A DNA stretch of 44,861 nucleotides from CAZZBK01 sp964652155 (GTDB lineage: Bacteria; Planctomycetota; Planctomycetia; Pirellulales; PNKZ01), in assembly GCA_964652155.1 (NCBI GenBank), contig CAZZBK010000029.1, forward strand, positions 1-44,861, in the 5' to 3' direction. Made by a program: the position numbers and the translations under genes. The notes beneath the pieces were generated by a model. It did no database searches and was not told where the DNA came from. It was given only the letters and a program-made list of their open reading frames with translations. Of the stretch, positions 15,460 through 24,253 are shown in pieces. Numbering within the stretch: position 1 is the stretch's first letter; each line of letters starts with the position of its first letter.

Positions 15460-17319
15460 CTACCGTCGCAGGGCGCTGTCGGCTTTTTGCGCGAGCTGCT
15501 CGTACTTCTGCGCCTCGCTCGTCTGCCCGCGATACTCGCACATCCGCGCGAGATTCGAGTACGGCACCCCCAAGGCCGAGCGGCTGAACGAGCGGGTCTC
15601 GACCGCTTGCTCGATCCAATTCGCTCCGCGGCGGGTCAACTCGACGGCCGTGTCTTGTTGACCGACGGCCCAATAGGACACGCCCATGCTGACGAGCATT
15701 TCGCCCGAGAGTCCCAGTTCGCGACTTCGCGCGGCGAGGGGTGGTTCTTCGATCGTGGGTCGCGCCTGCTCGAAACACGCGACGGCCTGTTTGTGGTCTT
15801 GGCCTTGAATGGCGTGGATCGAGCCGAGCCGGAAATAGGCGCGGGCCACGAACTGCTGTTCGATCGGCGGAGACTGACGGCCAACGCGGCCCCGTTCGAG
15901 ACAATTCGTGGCGAGTTCGCCGTACTCGAGGGCCTTGTCGAGGTCGCCGCGGCGTTGGGCAATGTGTGCGGCGTCGGAGAGTAGCTGACCCATCTCCCAA
16001 TACCAACTGGCGCGCAAGGCCTCGTCGTCGCTGGCGTTAACGCGGGCGCGGGTGATGTCGACGGCTCGTTCGACCCAGGGGTGAATATCGCCGGCCGAGT
16101 CGAGCGCGGCGGCGACGCTCAGCGTCCGCTGGGCGAGCCGGAAGGTGGCGTCGCTCAGCGCCTCGGGCGCGCCGGCATGCAGTTGGCGAATCAAAAGCTG
16201 CGCGCGGTCGAGCCAACGCGCGGCGCTGGTCGTCTTGTTCTGCCAATCCCCTTCGGCGATGTCTTGCGCGGCGCTCAGGTGGGCGTCGATGAGCGTGTCG
16301 ACTGCCACGCGACGGATGTGCGGACGGTCCGACGGGGTCATCGAGTCAGCCAATTCGATCGCGCGTTGGTGATGTTCGAGCGCCTGGGGGAAATCGGCCT
16401 GCGGGCCTCGCGCGAGCAAATCGCCCAGCACGCGATGCGCGCGGGCCTGCCACTCGGCGCGTCCAGCGGCACGCTCGATCGCAGAGTGGGCTTCGTTCAG
16501 CGCGGTGTCAATTTCTCCCAGCGCGGCCAAAGCCTCGGCGCGCGCCAGTCGCGCTTCGACATTCTCGCCGTCGGCCTGCACCGCGGCCGTCGCCGCCTGC
16601 AAGGCGTCGCGCAGCTTGCCCACCCGCGACAAGACGGTCGCTTTCGTGCGAATTGCCCGCACCGATTGGGGATCGAGTTGCAAGGCGGTCTCGACGTCGG
16701 CGAGCGAACGGCTGGGGCGATGCTTCAAATTCTGCTCGGCTCGCATCAGAAACGGCAGCGCGTCGAGGCAGTCGAGCACGATCTGCTGCGTTTGGCCGGG
16801 CGAGCGCGTGTTGGCAAACGAGAGCGTGACGCCGCGCTCGGGATAAGTCTGCCCGATCGGTTTGCCGGTCGCGTCGCGCTGTTCGATCGGCTCGATTTCC
16901 AGCAGCGACAATTGTTGCGCGACCGAGTTGATGGGGAGCGGCTGGCGCAAATGCACCGTGGCCGAGAGGAGTTGTTGTTGAAAGAAAGTCGCTTCAATGC
17001 GGGCGAACGGCTCGACCAAGAAGGTCTGCTGGGTGACGGTTTCATGCTGGGTCGATTTGATCGGTTTACCCCAGGCGGCCTGCACGTCGGCTTGGCTCGC
17101 GTTGCCAATTTGCACGCCTTGAAAGAAGAGCGGTTCGAGCTTTTCTTGCGGCGGCGCGACAACGTCCGTGGGCTCGATAATGCGCAGCTTGAGCGGCGCG
17201 GTCGGCTCGCCCTGGGGGCGCGCGAACTTTACACCCTCGTCGGCCCACGCACACGGCGCGGCGACGACGAGCGCCGCGATTCCAAAAGCCCAGACCCGAT
17301 TACGACGATTCCTCAACAT
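15460..17319 (-). CDS. secreted TPR-repeat protein of unknown function
   Basis: A 619-residue protein. The ATG at 17317-17319 opens a signal peptide (RVWAFGIAALVVAAPCAWAD), so the 37 residues encoded further upstream are left out. Residues of about 75-190 form a small domain resembling outer-membrane SmpA/OmlA-type modules (GVQIGNASQADVQAAWGKP, then strands with EATFFQQQLLSATVHL). From about 205 onward it is built of TPR-like helical repeats (SLADVETALQLDPQSVRAIR, DALQAATAAVQADGENVEAR). It probably serves as a periplasmic scaffold. It is transcribed alone and ends close to the convergent AT-rich orphan gene. No function can be given. Confidence 0.8.
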   Translation of the reverse strand: MLRNRRNRVWAFGIAALVVAAPCAWADEGVKFARPQGEPTAPLKLRIIEPTDVVAPPQEKLEPLFFQGVQIGNASQADVQAAWGKPIKSTQHETVTQQTFLVEPFARIEATFFQQQLLSATVHLRQPLPINSVAQQLSLLEIEPIEQRDATGKPIGQTYPERGVTLSFANTRSPGQTQQIVLDCLDALPFLMRAEQNLKHRPSRSLADVETALQLDPQSVRAIRTKATVLSRVGKLRDALQAATAAVQADGENVEARLARAEALAALGEIDTALNEAHSAIERAAGRAEWQARAHRVLGDLLARGPQADFPQALEHHQRAIELADSMTPSDRPHIRRVAVDTLIDAHLSAAQDIAEGDWQNKTTSAARWLDRAQLLIRQLHAGAPEALSDATFRLAQRTLSVAAALDSAGDIHPWVERAVDITRARVNASDDEALRASWYWEMGQLLSDAAHIAQRRGDLDKALEYGELATNCLERGRVGRQSPPIEQQFVARAYFRLGSIHAIQGQDHKQAVACFEQARPTIEEPPLAARSRELGLSGEMLVSMGVSYWAVGQQDTAVELTRRGANWIEQAVETRSFSRSALGVPYSNLARMCEYRGQTSEAQKYEQLAQKADSALRR

Positions 17320-17520
17320 AAGCGTCACTCGTTCCACACGGTTGTGGCTCAGTTTGGTCGCCTGTCGATCGAAAAGACACCCACAAAGGGCGGCGAGTAT
17401 AACAATCCCCCTCGTTCGACACGAGAGCAACGCGCGCTGCTAGCAATGACGTGCTTGCACACCCGATACCGGCTGCTACCCTGATGCGATCCACAACAAC
17501 ATTCCGGAGTTGTCTGCACC

Positions 17521-18639
17521 ATGAGCGCCAAGAAGCACGTGACCCGATTCGATCATGCCTGGCAACTGATCGAGCGCTGGGTGGCTGACGACGAAGTGAA
17601 TGCCATCGCGGTCGGGGTCGGCGATCACGCGGGGCTCAACGATCGGCGGCAGTCGGGCTATCAACGGCTTGATCGCTCGCAGCCGCTTGTCGAGGAGCCG
17701 ATCTTTCTCATCGCCTCGCCGAGCAAGCCGGTCACAGCACTCGCGGTGATGCTGCTCGTCGAGCAAGGGGAGCTCAAGCTGCACGACCCCATCTCGCGGT
17801 ACCTGAGCGAGTTCACTGGCGGCGGCAAGCGGCGGATCACACTCGGTCACTGCTTGACCCACACCTCGGGGTTGCCCGACATGGTGGCCGAGAATTTGGA
17901 GCTACGGCGTCAGCAAGCTCCGCTCGACGCATTTTTCGCGGCCACCTGCCGTGCCCCGCTCTCGTTCAAGCCGGGCGAAGGGGTGCAGTATCAGAGCAGC
18001 GGCCTGCTGGCGGCTGCGCGCGTCGTCGAGAAGCTGGTCGGCGAACCGCTGCGTGAGTTTCTCAAGCGTCGGGTGTTCGATCCGCTCGGCATGACCGACA
18101 CGTCGATGGGGATGACCGACGCTTGGACGCAGGACGAGGGAAGCGCCCCGCCGCGGGTCGAGCGGATTGTTGAGGTCCGTGCCCCAGCCGAGCTCGCTGA
18201 CCCACAGTGGGGTTGGAACAGCGAGTATTGGCGTCGATTGGGAGCGCCCTGGGGAGGCTTGCTCGCCACGGTGACCGACTGGTCGAAGCTCTGCGCCCAT
18301 CTCATGCAGGTGCAGCGCGGCGACGAGGGGGTGATCCGCGCGTCGACGCTTGCGGCCATGACGGCCAATCAACTCGAAACACTGCGCGGCATTAGCGCCG
18401 ACGACCGGCGATGCAAGCCCTGGGGACTCGGCTGGCAATTGAATTGGCCCGGCGATCCGCTCGAATGCTTCGGCGACCTGCTGTCTCCCGCCGCCTACGG
18501 TCACTGGGGCATGACCGGCACGATGGTCTGGATCGACCCGGCGCGCGATCGGTTCTGCGTCGCGCTCTCGTCGCAGCCGCTCGAAGTAACGCCGCGACGA
18601 CAGACGAACCTGAGCAACGCGATTTGCGCCGCGCGGTAA
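17521..18639 (+). CDS. beta-lactamase-family (class C-like) serine hydrolase
   Basis: A 372-residue protein of the penicillin-binding-protein/AmpC-type fold. Ser66-x-x-Lys69 lies in FLIASPSKPVTALAVMLLVE, the second motif is Y157-Q-S159 where Tyr-x-Asn is usual, and H328-W-G330 replaces the KTG triad, as in many esterases of the group. ITLGHCLTHTSGLPD is the conserved lid segment. There is no signal peptide, so it is probably a cytoplasmic esterase, peptidase or transesterase rather than a drug-resistance enzyme. The ATG at 17521 follows directly on a non-coding stretch. Palindromic repeats follow the stop. The family is certain. Confidence 0.9.
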   Translation: MSAKKHVTRFDHAWQLIERWVADDEVNAIAVGVGDHAGLNDRRQSGYQRLDRSQPLVEEPIFLIASPSKPVTALAVMLLVEQGELKLHDPISRYLSEFTGGGKRRITLGHCLTHTSGLPDMVAENLELRRQQAPLDAFFAATCRAPLSFKPGEGVQYQSSGLLAAARVVEKLVGEPLREFLKRRVFDPLGMTDTSMGMTDAWTQDEGSAPPRVERIVEVRAPAELADPQWGWNSEYWRRLGAPWGGLLATVTDWSKLCAHLMQVQRGDEGVIRASTLAAMTANQLETLRGISADDRRCKPWGLGWQLNWPGDPLECFGDLLSPAAYGHWGMTGTMVWIDPARDRFCVALSSQPLEVTPRRQTNLSNAICAAR

Positions 18640-18650
18640 ACGCTCCCAGA

Positions 18651-18774
18651 GCCGGTCCGTCTCGGACCGGATGTGAGAGGAGCGCCGGACGATTACGCGG
18701 CCAAGTTCGCACGACCGGTCCGAGACGGACCGGCTAGGGGGCACATGCATCCGGTCCGAGACGGACCGGCTAGG
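18651..18774. repeat. nested palindrome, family B, copy 2 with an extra unit
   Basis: Three units: CCGGTCCGTCTCGGACCGG at 18652-18670 (inverted), CCGGTCCGAGACGGACCGG at 18714-18732 and the same 19-mer at 18751-18769, the last two both followed by CTAGGGG. The first two pair as at 10855-10942. The third is a direct duplication of the second. The element fills the gap between the convergent serine hydrolase and ABC permease genes; the last unit ends 3 bases before the permease stop codon. Confidence 0.85.
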
Positions 18775-18776
18775 GG

Positions 18777-20396
18777 TCAGGCGACGCGCCAGCGGCGGTG
18801 GAACCGTGCGGTCGTGGCGAGCAGCACGCTCGCGTTGAGCAGCAGATAAAACACGATGCACGCCGCGTAGGTGCTCCAGTCGCCGGCGCGTCGCAGCTCG
18901 AGCACGTCGCCTGAAAGCGGCAACGCAAACACGCCCGAGAACGGGCTCACAAAGCGGCAAAGTTCAATCGCGTCGCGCAATTCTTGAGAGAGGACAAAGG
19001 TCTCGGCGAACATGACGATCGCCGGCGGAGCCATGAACAGCGCGGCAATAACAAGGTACGCGGCCAGCATGGCGTGCGTTGTCTTGCTGAACAGCACCGA
19101 CGAATAAAGGGCGATCGTCGCGGTGGTCAGGCTCACCACGACGAGCAGCGCCAGATAACCGAGCAGCGTGAGCGCGTTGAACCAGTAGAAGGTGTCCATG
19201 ACGCAGGCCAGCGCCAAGGGCCAGAGCAAAAAGCCGGTGAGCACGGCCGAGATGCGCCAGGTGGCGAGCAGTTTTCCCCAGAGGATTTGCCAGGGGGACA
19301 GAATCGTCACCAGCAACAGCTCAAGCGTCTCCCGTTCGCGCTCGCTGCTGATGCTCCCGGCCGTGAACACCGGCCCGACGAGCACGTTGAACAAAATGAT
19401 GTAGCTGATGTACCAAGGGAGATATTGTCGCCAGAAGTACAGACACACGGCCATCAAGGGGAGCGCGAGGATCATGCTCACCTGGATCACGATGCGAAGC
19501 ATCAGGGTCCCTTGACTGAACAGCTCGCTTCGTAGTTCCTTGTCGAACACCGGATTGGCGCCGTCCGGGAGGAGGTCGTCTCGCTTGGGCGGAGCAAAGA
19601 GCCGATCGGGGAACGCATCGCGCTGGATCACCATGCCCACGGCGGAGGTGAGTTCAGCTTTCTCGTCGACGACCTCCTTGCCTTCGCTGCCCACGTCCTC
19701 GGGATGGAGCAGGCGCTCGACCGTGAGCCGCATGAGGAGCACGACCACGGTCGCCGCGACGGCCGGGACGAGCGTGACGACCATGACCAGTCGGAAGGTC
19801 GCGCCGCCCCCTTCGAACAGTTGCCAGAACCAAACCGCGACGAGAGCGGTGGGTAGAATCAGCAGGTAAGACACGACGAGACTGGCGGCCGTGCGTTGAA
19901 AGTAACTGCTGCACCAGAGACTGATCATGCCGTAGGTGACGACCGAGAGGAGCAAGGCCCAGTACAGGGCCAGCAGCTCGTAGAACGAGACGCCCCCCAG
20001 CGGCAGGCAGAGCATCACGATTGGCAACGAGGCGACGATCAGCAACACGATATGCCCGAGCGACGAGAGCAGCTTGCCCAACACGATCGCGCCGGGGCGC
20101 AGAGGGCTGGCAAGCAACATCTCGTAGGACTTGCGTTCCTTTTCGCCGGTGATGGCCCCGGCCGCGAAGCTGGGGGTCATCAGCGACGCGATCAGGTACT
20201 GGCCTAGGAAGAACAGGTTGACGAGCGTCCGCGCCTCCTGCGAGTTGGTCATGTCGATCTTGCGGGCCTCGGGCCAGGCGGCGACGACCAGCAGCGACAA
20301 CAGCCCCACGTAGCCGAGCAGCAACAGGAACGCTCTCGGCTGACGTAAATTCAGCAGCAGCTCGCGTTGCAGCACCGGGTTGTTGCGGAGGTACAT
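18777..20396 (-). CDS. ABC-2 type transporter permease, two fused permease modules
   Basis: A 539-residue integral membrane protein. Two copies of the ABC-2 layout can be seen: NPVLQRELLLNLRQPRAFLL, then AAGAITGEKERKSYEMLLAS with SPLRPGAIVLGKLLSSL, and later NPVFDKELRSELFSQGTLML, then AGSISSERERETLELLLVTI with SPWQILWGKLLATW. Each is followed by four to five hydrophobic helices. A polar linker (about 225-280) joins them. It would pair with an ATP-binding subunit to export lipid, polysaccharide or a drug, or act in gliding or maturation. No ATPase gene lies in this window on the same strand; it would have to be upstream beyond galE or elsewhere. The call as permease is firm. Confidence 0.85.
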   Translation of the reverse strand: MYLRNNPVLQRELLLNLRQPRAFLLLLGYVGLLSLLVVAAWPEARKIDMTNSQEARTLVNLFFLGQYLIASLMTPSFAAGAITGEKERKSYEMLLASPLRPGAIVLGKLLSSLGHIVLLIVASLPIVMLCLPLGGVSFYELLALYWALLLSVVTYGMISLWCSSYFQRTAASLVVSYLLILPTALVAVWFWQLFEGGGATFRLVMVVTLVPAVAATVVVLLMRLTVERLLHPEDVGSEGKEVVDEKAELTSAVGMVIQRDAFPDRLFAPPKRDDLLPDGANPVFDKELRSELFSQGTLMLRIVIQVSMILALPLMAVCLYFWRQYLPWYISYIILFNVLVGPVFTAGSISSERERETLELLLVTILSPWQILWGKLLATWRISAVLTGFLLWPLALACVMDTFYWFNALTLLGYLALLVVVSLTTATIALYSSVLFSKTTHAMLAAYLVIAALFMAPPAIVMFAETFVLSQELRDAIELCRFVSPFSGVFALPLSGDVLELRRAGDWSTYAACIVFYLLLNASVLLATTARFHRRWRVA

Positions 20397-20552
20397 TGGG
20401 GAGGGGCGAGGGGTGTGGGACGCGGGGTGAGAAATGAGACGGGAGACGGGAGTGGAAGAGATTACGTTAGCCGCTGGCGCGCAAGCGGAGCGCGTAAACG
20501 TTGCGCAGCGCTACGGTCACCCTGTTACCGAAAAGAAAGGACCACGGATCGC

Positions 20553-21539
20553 TTAGCGATCGCCGTAGCCTTGGGGATGGCGGGAGTGCCAACGCCACGC
20601 GGTCTCGACGATCTCGCGTAGCTCAGTATAACGCGGTTGCCAGGCAAGTTGAGCCTGCGCGCGTCGCGAATCGGCCACCAAGGCCGGTGCGTCACCCGGC
20701 CGACGCGGAGCCATCACCACCGGGATCTCACGGCCGCTCACCGCGCGACACGCGTCGATCACCTCACGCACGCTGTGTCCGCGACCGGTCCCCAGATTGA
20801 GTTGCAACTTGACCCCCGGCGCCAATTGGGCCAAGGCGGCCAAATGGGCCGAGGCCAGGTCGTCGACGTGAATATAGTCGCGCAGGCAGGTGCCGTCGGG
20901 CGTGGGATAATCGTCGCCGAAGACTGCAATGTGCGGCCGCTGAGCGAGCGCGGCTTGCATGACCAGCGGGATCAAATGCGATTCGGGCTGATGGTCTTCG
21001 CCGATGTCACCCTCGGGGCTGGCGCCGGCCGCGTTGAAGTACCGGAGCGCGGCGTAGCCCAGTCCGTAGGCGTGGGCGTAATCGCTGAGCACTCGTTCGA
21101 TCACCGCCTTGGCGTAGCCGTAGGGATTGATCGGCAGCCAGGGCTCGTCTTCGCTGATCGGAATGCGTTGCGGCTCGCCGTAGATGGCGGTCGTGCTGGA
21201 GAACACGATCTTGTTCACGTCGCACTTGCGCATCGTATCGAGCAGCGAGAGCGTGGCGACCACGTTGTTGAAGTAATACTTGGCCGGGTCGGTCACGCTT
21301 TCGCCGACCAACGTGAAGGCCGCGAAGTGCATGACGGCTTCGATTCGCTTCGTGCGGAAGATTTCGCTGAGATGGGCCGGGTCGTTGAGTTCACCGACGA
21401 TGAGCCGCGTGGCGTCGACCGCGCCGCGATGTCCTTGCGAGAGGTTGTCGTAGACCCAGACCTCGTGCCCGGCGCGGACCAATTGCCGCACGGCATGCGA
21501 GCCGACGTAACCTGCACCACCTGTGACCAATACACGCAT
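20553..21539 (-). CDS. galE: UDP-glucose 4-epimerase
   Basis: A 328-residue NAD-dependent short-chain-dehydrogenase-type epimerase that interconverts UDP-glucose and UDP-galactose. The ATG at 21537-21539 is used because AGG (in AAAGGTCGAGCG) lies 7 bases ahead and because the Rossmann motif follows immediately (MRVLVTGGAGYVGSHAVRQL). Other hallmarks are VYDNLSQGHRGAV, the catalytic SSTTAIYG with YGYAK (Tyr and Lys), LRYFNAAGASPEGDIGE, TPDGTCLRDYIHVDDLASAH and NLGTGRGHSVREVID. The length is that of typical GalE. It supplies UDP-galactose for glycoconjugates. It is divergent from the recombinase gene, with 235 bases between. Confidence 0.95.
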   Translation of the reverse strand: MRVLVTGGAGYVGSHAVRQLVRAGHEVWVYDNLSQGHRGAVDATRLIVGELNDPAHLSEIFRTKRIEAVMHFAAFTLVGESVTDPAKYYFNNVVATLSLLDTMRKCDVNKIVFSSTTAIYGEPQRIPISEDEPWLPINPYGYAKAVIERVLSDYAHAYGLGYAALRYFNAAGASPEGDIGEDHQPESHLIPLVMQAALAQRPHIAVFGDDYPTPDGTCLRDYIHVDDLASAHLAALAQLAPGVKLQLNLGTGRGHSVREVIDACRAVSGREIPVVMAPRRPGDAPALVADSRRAQAQLAWQPRYTELREIVETAWRWHSRHPQGYGDR

Positions 21540-21665
21540 CGCTCGACCTTTCATACGCGCGAGATACTGAGCAAGTCTAGCACATGCCCGGCGGTTGCCG
21601 GTTATACCGATTAAAGCGTTTAAGAGTGCTGAAAGACCCACGCCGGCGACTCGGTCGCCGAAACA

Positions 21666-21690
21666 CGGCGGCAGAGCCGCCGGCTTGGGT
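21666..21690 (+). repeat. 25-bp repeat, family H, copy 2
   Basis: Identical to 15433-15457. It lies in the divergent interval between galE and the recombinase gene, near GGCGACTCGGTCGCC (21646-21660), which is a second small hairpin. Identical copies 6 kb apart in unrelated surroundings argue for a dispersed repeat and not for shared regulation. Confidence 0.8.
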
Positions 21691-21774
21691 CATCACCTCG
21701 ATCAAACTGCGGGGCACTTCGCTGTAAAAGCCGATGATTGGACATAGACACAAAACCGACCGAGAACGTGCCCC

Positions 21775-22704
21775 ATGCCCAAACCATTGCGACCCGTGCG
21801 AGCGGTGGCCGAAGCGCCCAAGCGGAATTGGGACACGGCGTTTCTCAACTACATCCGCACCGAATGTCACTTGTCGGCGAATACGGTCGCCGCGTATGGG
21901 CGTGACCTGCGCAAGTTTCGCGAGTGGCTCTGCGAACGGTCGCTTGCCGAGTTGGGGGTGACCGATCTGGCCGACTACGCGGCGTGGCTGCACCAGCGCA
22001 AGCTCGCACCGGCCAGCATGGCCCGACATATCGTATCGCTCAAGCTGTACTTTCGTTACTTGCAGTTAGAAGGCATTCTGCAAGAGAACAAGGTGGAACT
22101 GCTCGGCAGCCAGAAGCTCTGGGAGCGGATCCCGAGCGTGCTCACGCCGCGTATCGTCGAGTCGCTGTTCGACGCCCCGGCGGCGGGCGATCCGTGGTGG
22201 CGACGCGATCGCTCGGTGCTCGAATTACTCTACGCGACCGGCTGCCGGGCGTCAGAAGTCGCCACGCTACGGCTCTGCGATCTGCACTTGGACGAGGGCT
22301 ACTGCCACGCCCACGGCAAGGGAGACAAACAACGGTTGGTGCCCATCGGTCGCCGGGCCGTCGAGGCGATCGAGACGTACCTGCGCGAGGAACGTCCGCG
22401 ATTGCTCAAGCAGCCGGACAACCCTCCGCCGTGGCTGTTTCTCTCATCGCAGGGCAAACCGTTGCGGCGCGAGCGGCTCTGGGAGTTGGTCACCCGCTAT
22501 GCGCGGCGAGTGGGCGCGCCGGAGGGGGTCAGCCCGCACACGCTGCGGCACAGTTTCGCGACCCATTTGCTTAGCGGCGGCGCCGATCTGCGTTTGGTGC
22601 AAGAAATGCTCGGTCACGCGAGCATCGCGACGACGCAAATCTATACGCACGTCGACCCCTCGCGGCTCAAGGCCGTGCACAACAAGTTTCATCCGCGCGG
22701 CTGA
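21775..22704 (+). CDS. xerD: tyrosine recombinase, XerD/XerC-like
   Basis: A 309-residue site-specific recombinase that would resolve chromosome dimers at dif together with a partner Xer protein. The N-terminal core-binding domain has FLNYIRTECHLSANTVAAYG and YFRYLQLEG. The catalytic set is complete: Arg158 (GCRASEVATLR), Lys185 (GKGDKQR), His255-x-x-Arg258 (SPHTLRHSFATHLL), His281 (EMLGHASIATTQIY) and the nucleophile Tyr290 (IYTHV). VKEL-type helices and the length fit XerD better than phage integrases, and no phage genes surround it. A dedicated integrase remains possible but unlikely. The symbol is given by resemblance; XerC cannot be excluded. Confidence 0.85.
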   Translation: MPKPLRPVRAVAEAPKRNWDTAFLNYIRTECHLSANTVAAYGRDLRKFREWLCERSLAELGVTDLADYAAWLHQRKLAPASMARHIVSLKLYFRYLQLEGILQENKVELLGSQKLWERIPSVLTPRIVESLFDAPAAGDPWWRRDRSVLELLYATGCRASEVATLRLCDLHLDEGYCHAHGKGDKQRLVPIGRRAVEAIETYLREERPRLLKQPDNPPPWLFLSSQGKPLRRERLWELVTRYARRVGAPEGVSPHTLRHSFATHLLSGGADLRLVQEMLGHASIATTQIYTHVDPSRLKAVHNKFHPRG

Positions 22705-22770
22705 ACGCGGATTGCCCATGACATTGAGATGGGGCCCCAAAGCCCAGAGAAAATGCCGAGCTGGGGGCAC

Positions 22771-22799
22771 TTACCGAGGAGGGCCAACATTTCTATAAT
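22771..22799 (+). promoter_or_regulatory. probable sigma-70-type promoter of the non-coding RNA
   Basis: TTACCG (22771-22776), a spacer of 17 bases and a perfect TATAAT (22794-22799). Transcription would begin near 22806, where the structured RNA region starts. Confidence 0.5.
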
Positions 22800-22805
22800 C
22801 AGCCG

Positions 22806-23021
22806 CACCAGTGTCGTGCTAGCTGGCCCGCTCAGCGCAAAAAATGAGGGCCCTTGTTCGCCGGGACAAGGGCCCTCGAAGGCTGCCCGAACCGTTCGCG
22901 AGGGGTTAATTCGCCCAGGTTCGGAGACCCACAGCCACTATGTGCTATCGGGCTGGGCGGCATGTCGACTTGAGCCCCCCTCAATTGGATTGTTCTGCGT
23001 CAGTCGCTGGAACAACTTTTT
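22806..23021 (+). ncRNA. probable structured non-coding RNA of about 215 nt, 6S RNA possible
   Basis: A promoter-like TTACCG-17-TATAAT lies just upstream and an intrinsic terminator closes the 3' end (arms TTGTTC 22990-22995 and GAACAA 23010-23015, inner GCG/CGC pair, then CTTTTT). Between them the sequence folds by eye into a closing stem (22813-22830 with 22949-22969, wobbles and small bulges), a perfect 12-bp hairpin (22846-22857 with 22866-22877) and a second hairpin (GGCTG 22881 and CCGAACC 22887 pairing with GGTTCGG 22918 and CAGCC 22932). There is no open reading frame that fits. Size and closing stem resemble 6S RNA, which occupies RNA polymerase; the motif ACAGCC..GGCGGCAT recalls its 3' half. 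SRP RNA (no GGAAG-AGCAGCC loop), tmRNA and RNase P do not fit. The identity is unproven. Confidence 0.5.
22990..23021 (+). terminator. intrinsic terminator of the non-coding RNA
   Basis: Stem TTGTTC..GAACAA with an inner GCG..CGC pair, loop TCAGT, followed by C and five T at 23017-23021. Confidence 0.55.
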
Positions 23022-23116
23022 GACGGAACGTTCAGCATAGTCAGCACAGATTATCACGCGACAGGACCCCGAGCGGATCGCGATCCTCATTCGGCCCCCA
23101 CGGAGAACGCAACACC

Positions 23117-24253
23117 ATGCGACGAACCTTGGCTAAGCTCGCTCTGGAAGATGGCACGGTCTATGAAGGACTCCCGTTCGGCGCCGAAGGTGAAGTCGAC
23201 GGCGAAGTCTGCTTCAACACCTCGATGACCGGCTATCAGGAGATCGTCACCGATCCCAGCTATCGCGGCCAGATTGTCGTGATGACCTACCCGGAGATCG
23301 GCAACTACGGCGTGAACACCGACGATCTCGAAAGCGCCAAGCCACACTTGGCCGGGTTCGTCGTCCGCGAGTTGAGCCGTCGGGTGAGCAACTTCCGCGC
23401 GCAAGGCAGCCTGGAAGACTACCTGCGTGCCGCGGGGGTCGTGGGGCTCGAAGGCATTGACACCCGCTCGCTGGTGCGTCGCATCCGCAGTCGCGGCGCG
23501 ATGAAAGGGATCATCTCGACCCAGGACTTCGACGACCAGAGCCTAGTCGCCAAGGCCCGCAATAGCCCCGGCCTGGTGGGGCGCGACGTGGTGCGCGAAG
23601 TGATGCCGGCCGCGGCCCGCGAGTGGACCGAAAAACTGCACCCGCTCGCCACCTTGGCCCCCGCCTCGACTCAGTCGAGCGACGACCTCCATTCGCTGCC
23701 GCACGTCGTGGCGATTGACTACGGCATGAAGTGGAACATCCCCCGGCATCTGGCCAACCTGGGCTATCGCGTCACAGTCGTCCCCGGCACGACGACCGCC
23801 GAGCAAGTGCTGACCCTCAACCCCGACGGTGTGTTTTTGTCGAACGGCCCGGGCGACCCCGAGCCGCTCACCTACGCCATTGGCACGATTCGCGATCTGC
23901 TCGGCAAGAAGCCGATCTTTGGCATCTGCCTGGGGCATCAACTGCTGTCGCTGGCGTGCGGCGCAAAGACATTCAAGCTCAAGTTTGGCCATCGCGGCGC
24001 GAACCAGCCGGTGATGAACCTCCAGAACGGAACGGTCGAAATTACCTCGCAGAACCACGGTTTTGCGGTCGAGGAGTCATCGCTCAGCGACGATCTGGTC
24101 GTGACGCATCGCAATCTCAACGACGACACGATTGAGGGGGTTCGGCATCGTCGCTACCCGGCCTTTAGCGTGCAGTATCACCCTGAAGCCTCGGCCGGCC
24201 CCCACGACAGCAGCTACCTGTTTGGTCAGTTCAAAGAATTGATCGGCCGGTAA
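23117..24253 (+). CDS. carA: carbamoyl-phosphate synthase small subunit (glutamine amidotransferase)
   Basis: A 378-residue subunit that hydrolyses glutamine and passes ammonia to the large subunit CarB to make carbamoyl phosphate for arginine and pyrimidine synthesis. The N-terminal CarA domain shows LALEDGTVYEGLPFGAEG, FNTSMTGYQEIVTDPSY, VVMTYPEIGNYGVN and GLEGIDTRSLVRRIR. The class-I amidotransferase half has Cys271 in FGICLGHQLLSLA, and His355 and Glu357 in QYHPEASAGP, completing the triad. GGAGAA lies about 9 bases ahead of the ATG. carB is not next to it, so the genes are split in this organism. A short hairpin (CGATAGC-ATT-GCTATCG, 24301-24317) lies after the stop. Confidence 0.97.
   Translation: MRRTLAKLALEDGTVYEGLPFGAEGEVDGEVCFNTSMTGYQEIVTDPSYRGQIVVMTYPEIGNYGVNTDDLESAKPHLAGFVVRELSRRVSNFRAQGSLEDYLRAAGVVGLEGIDTRSLVRRIRSRGAMKGIISTQDFDDQSLVAKARNSPGLVGRDVVREVMPAAAREWTEKLHPLATLAPASTQSSDDLHSLPHVVAIDYGMKWNIPRHLANLGYRVTVVPGTTTAEQVLTLNPDGVFLSNGPGDPEPLTYAIGTIRDLLGKKPIFGICLGHQLLSLACGAKTFKLKFGHRGANQPVMNLQNGTVEITSQNHGFAVEESSLSDDLVVTHRNLNDDTIEGVRHRRYPAFSVQYHPEASAGPHDSSYLFGQFKELIGR

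Noticed and set aside
21775..22704. The tyrosine recombinase as the integrase of a mobile island
   Set aside because: No tRNA gene, attachment-site repeats or phage or transfer genes lie beside it. Length and motifs fit a chromosomal Xer protein.
22839..22877. A strong hairpin followed by six T on the minus strand, looking like a terminator of a minus-strand RNA
   Set aside because: No promoter was found for a minus-strand transcript, while the plus strand has both promoter and terminator. The hairpin is better explained as an internal arm of the plus-strand RNA. The choice is not final.
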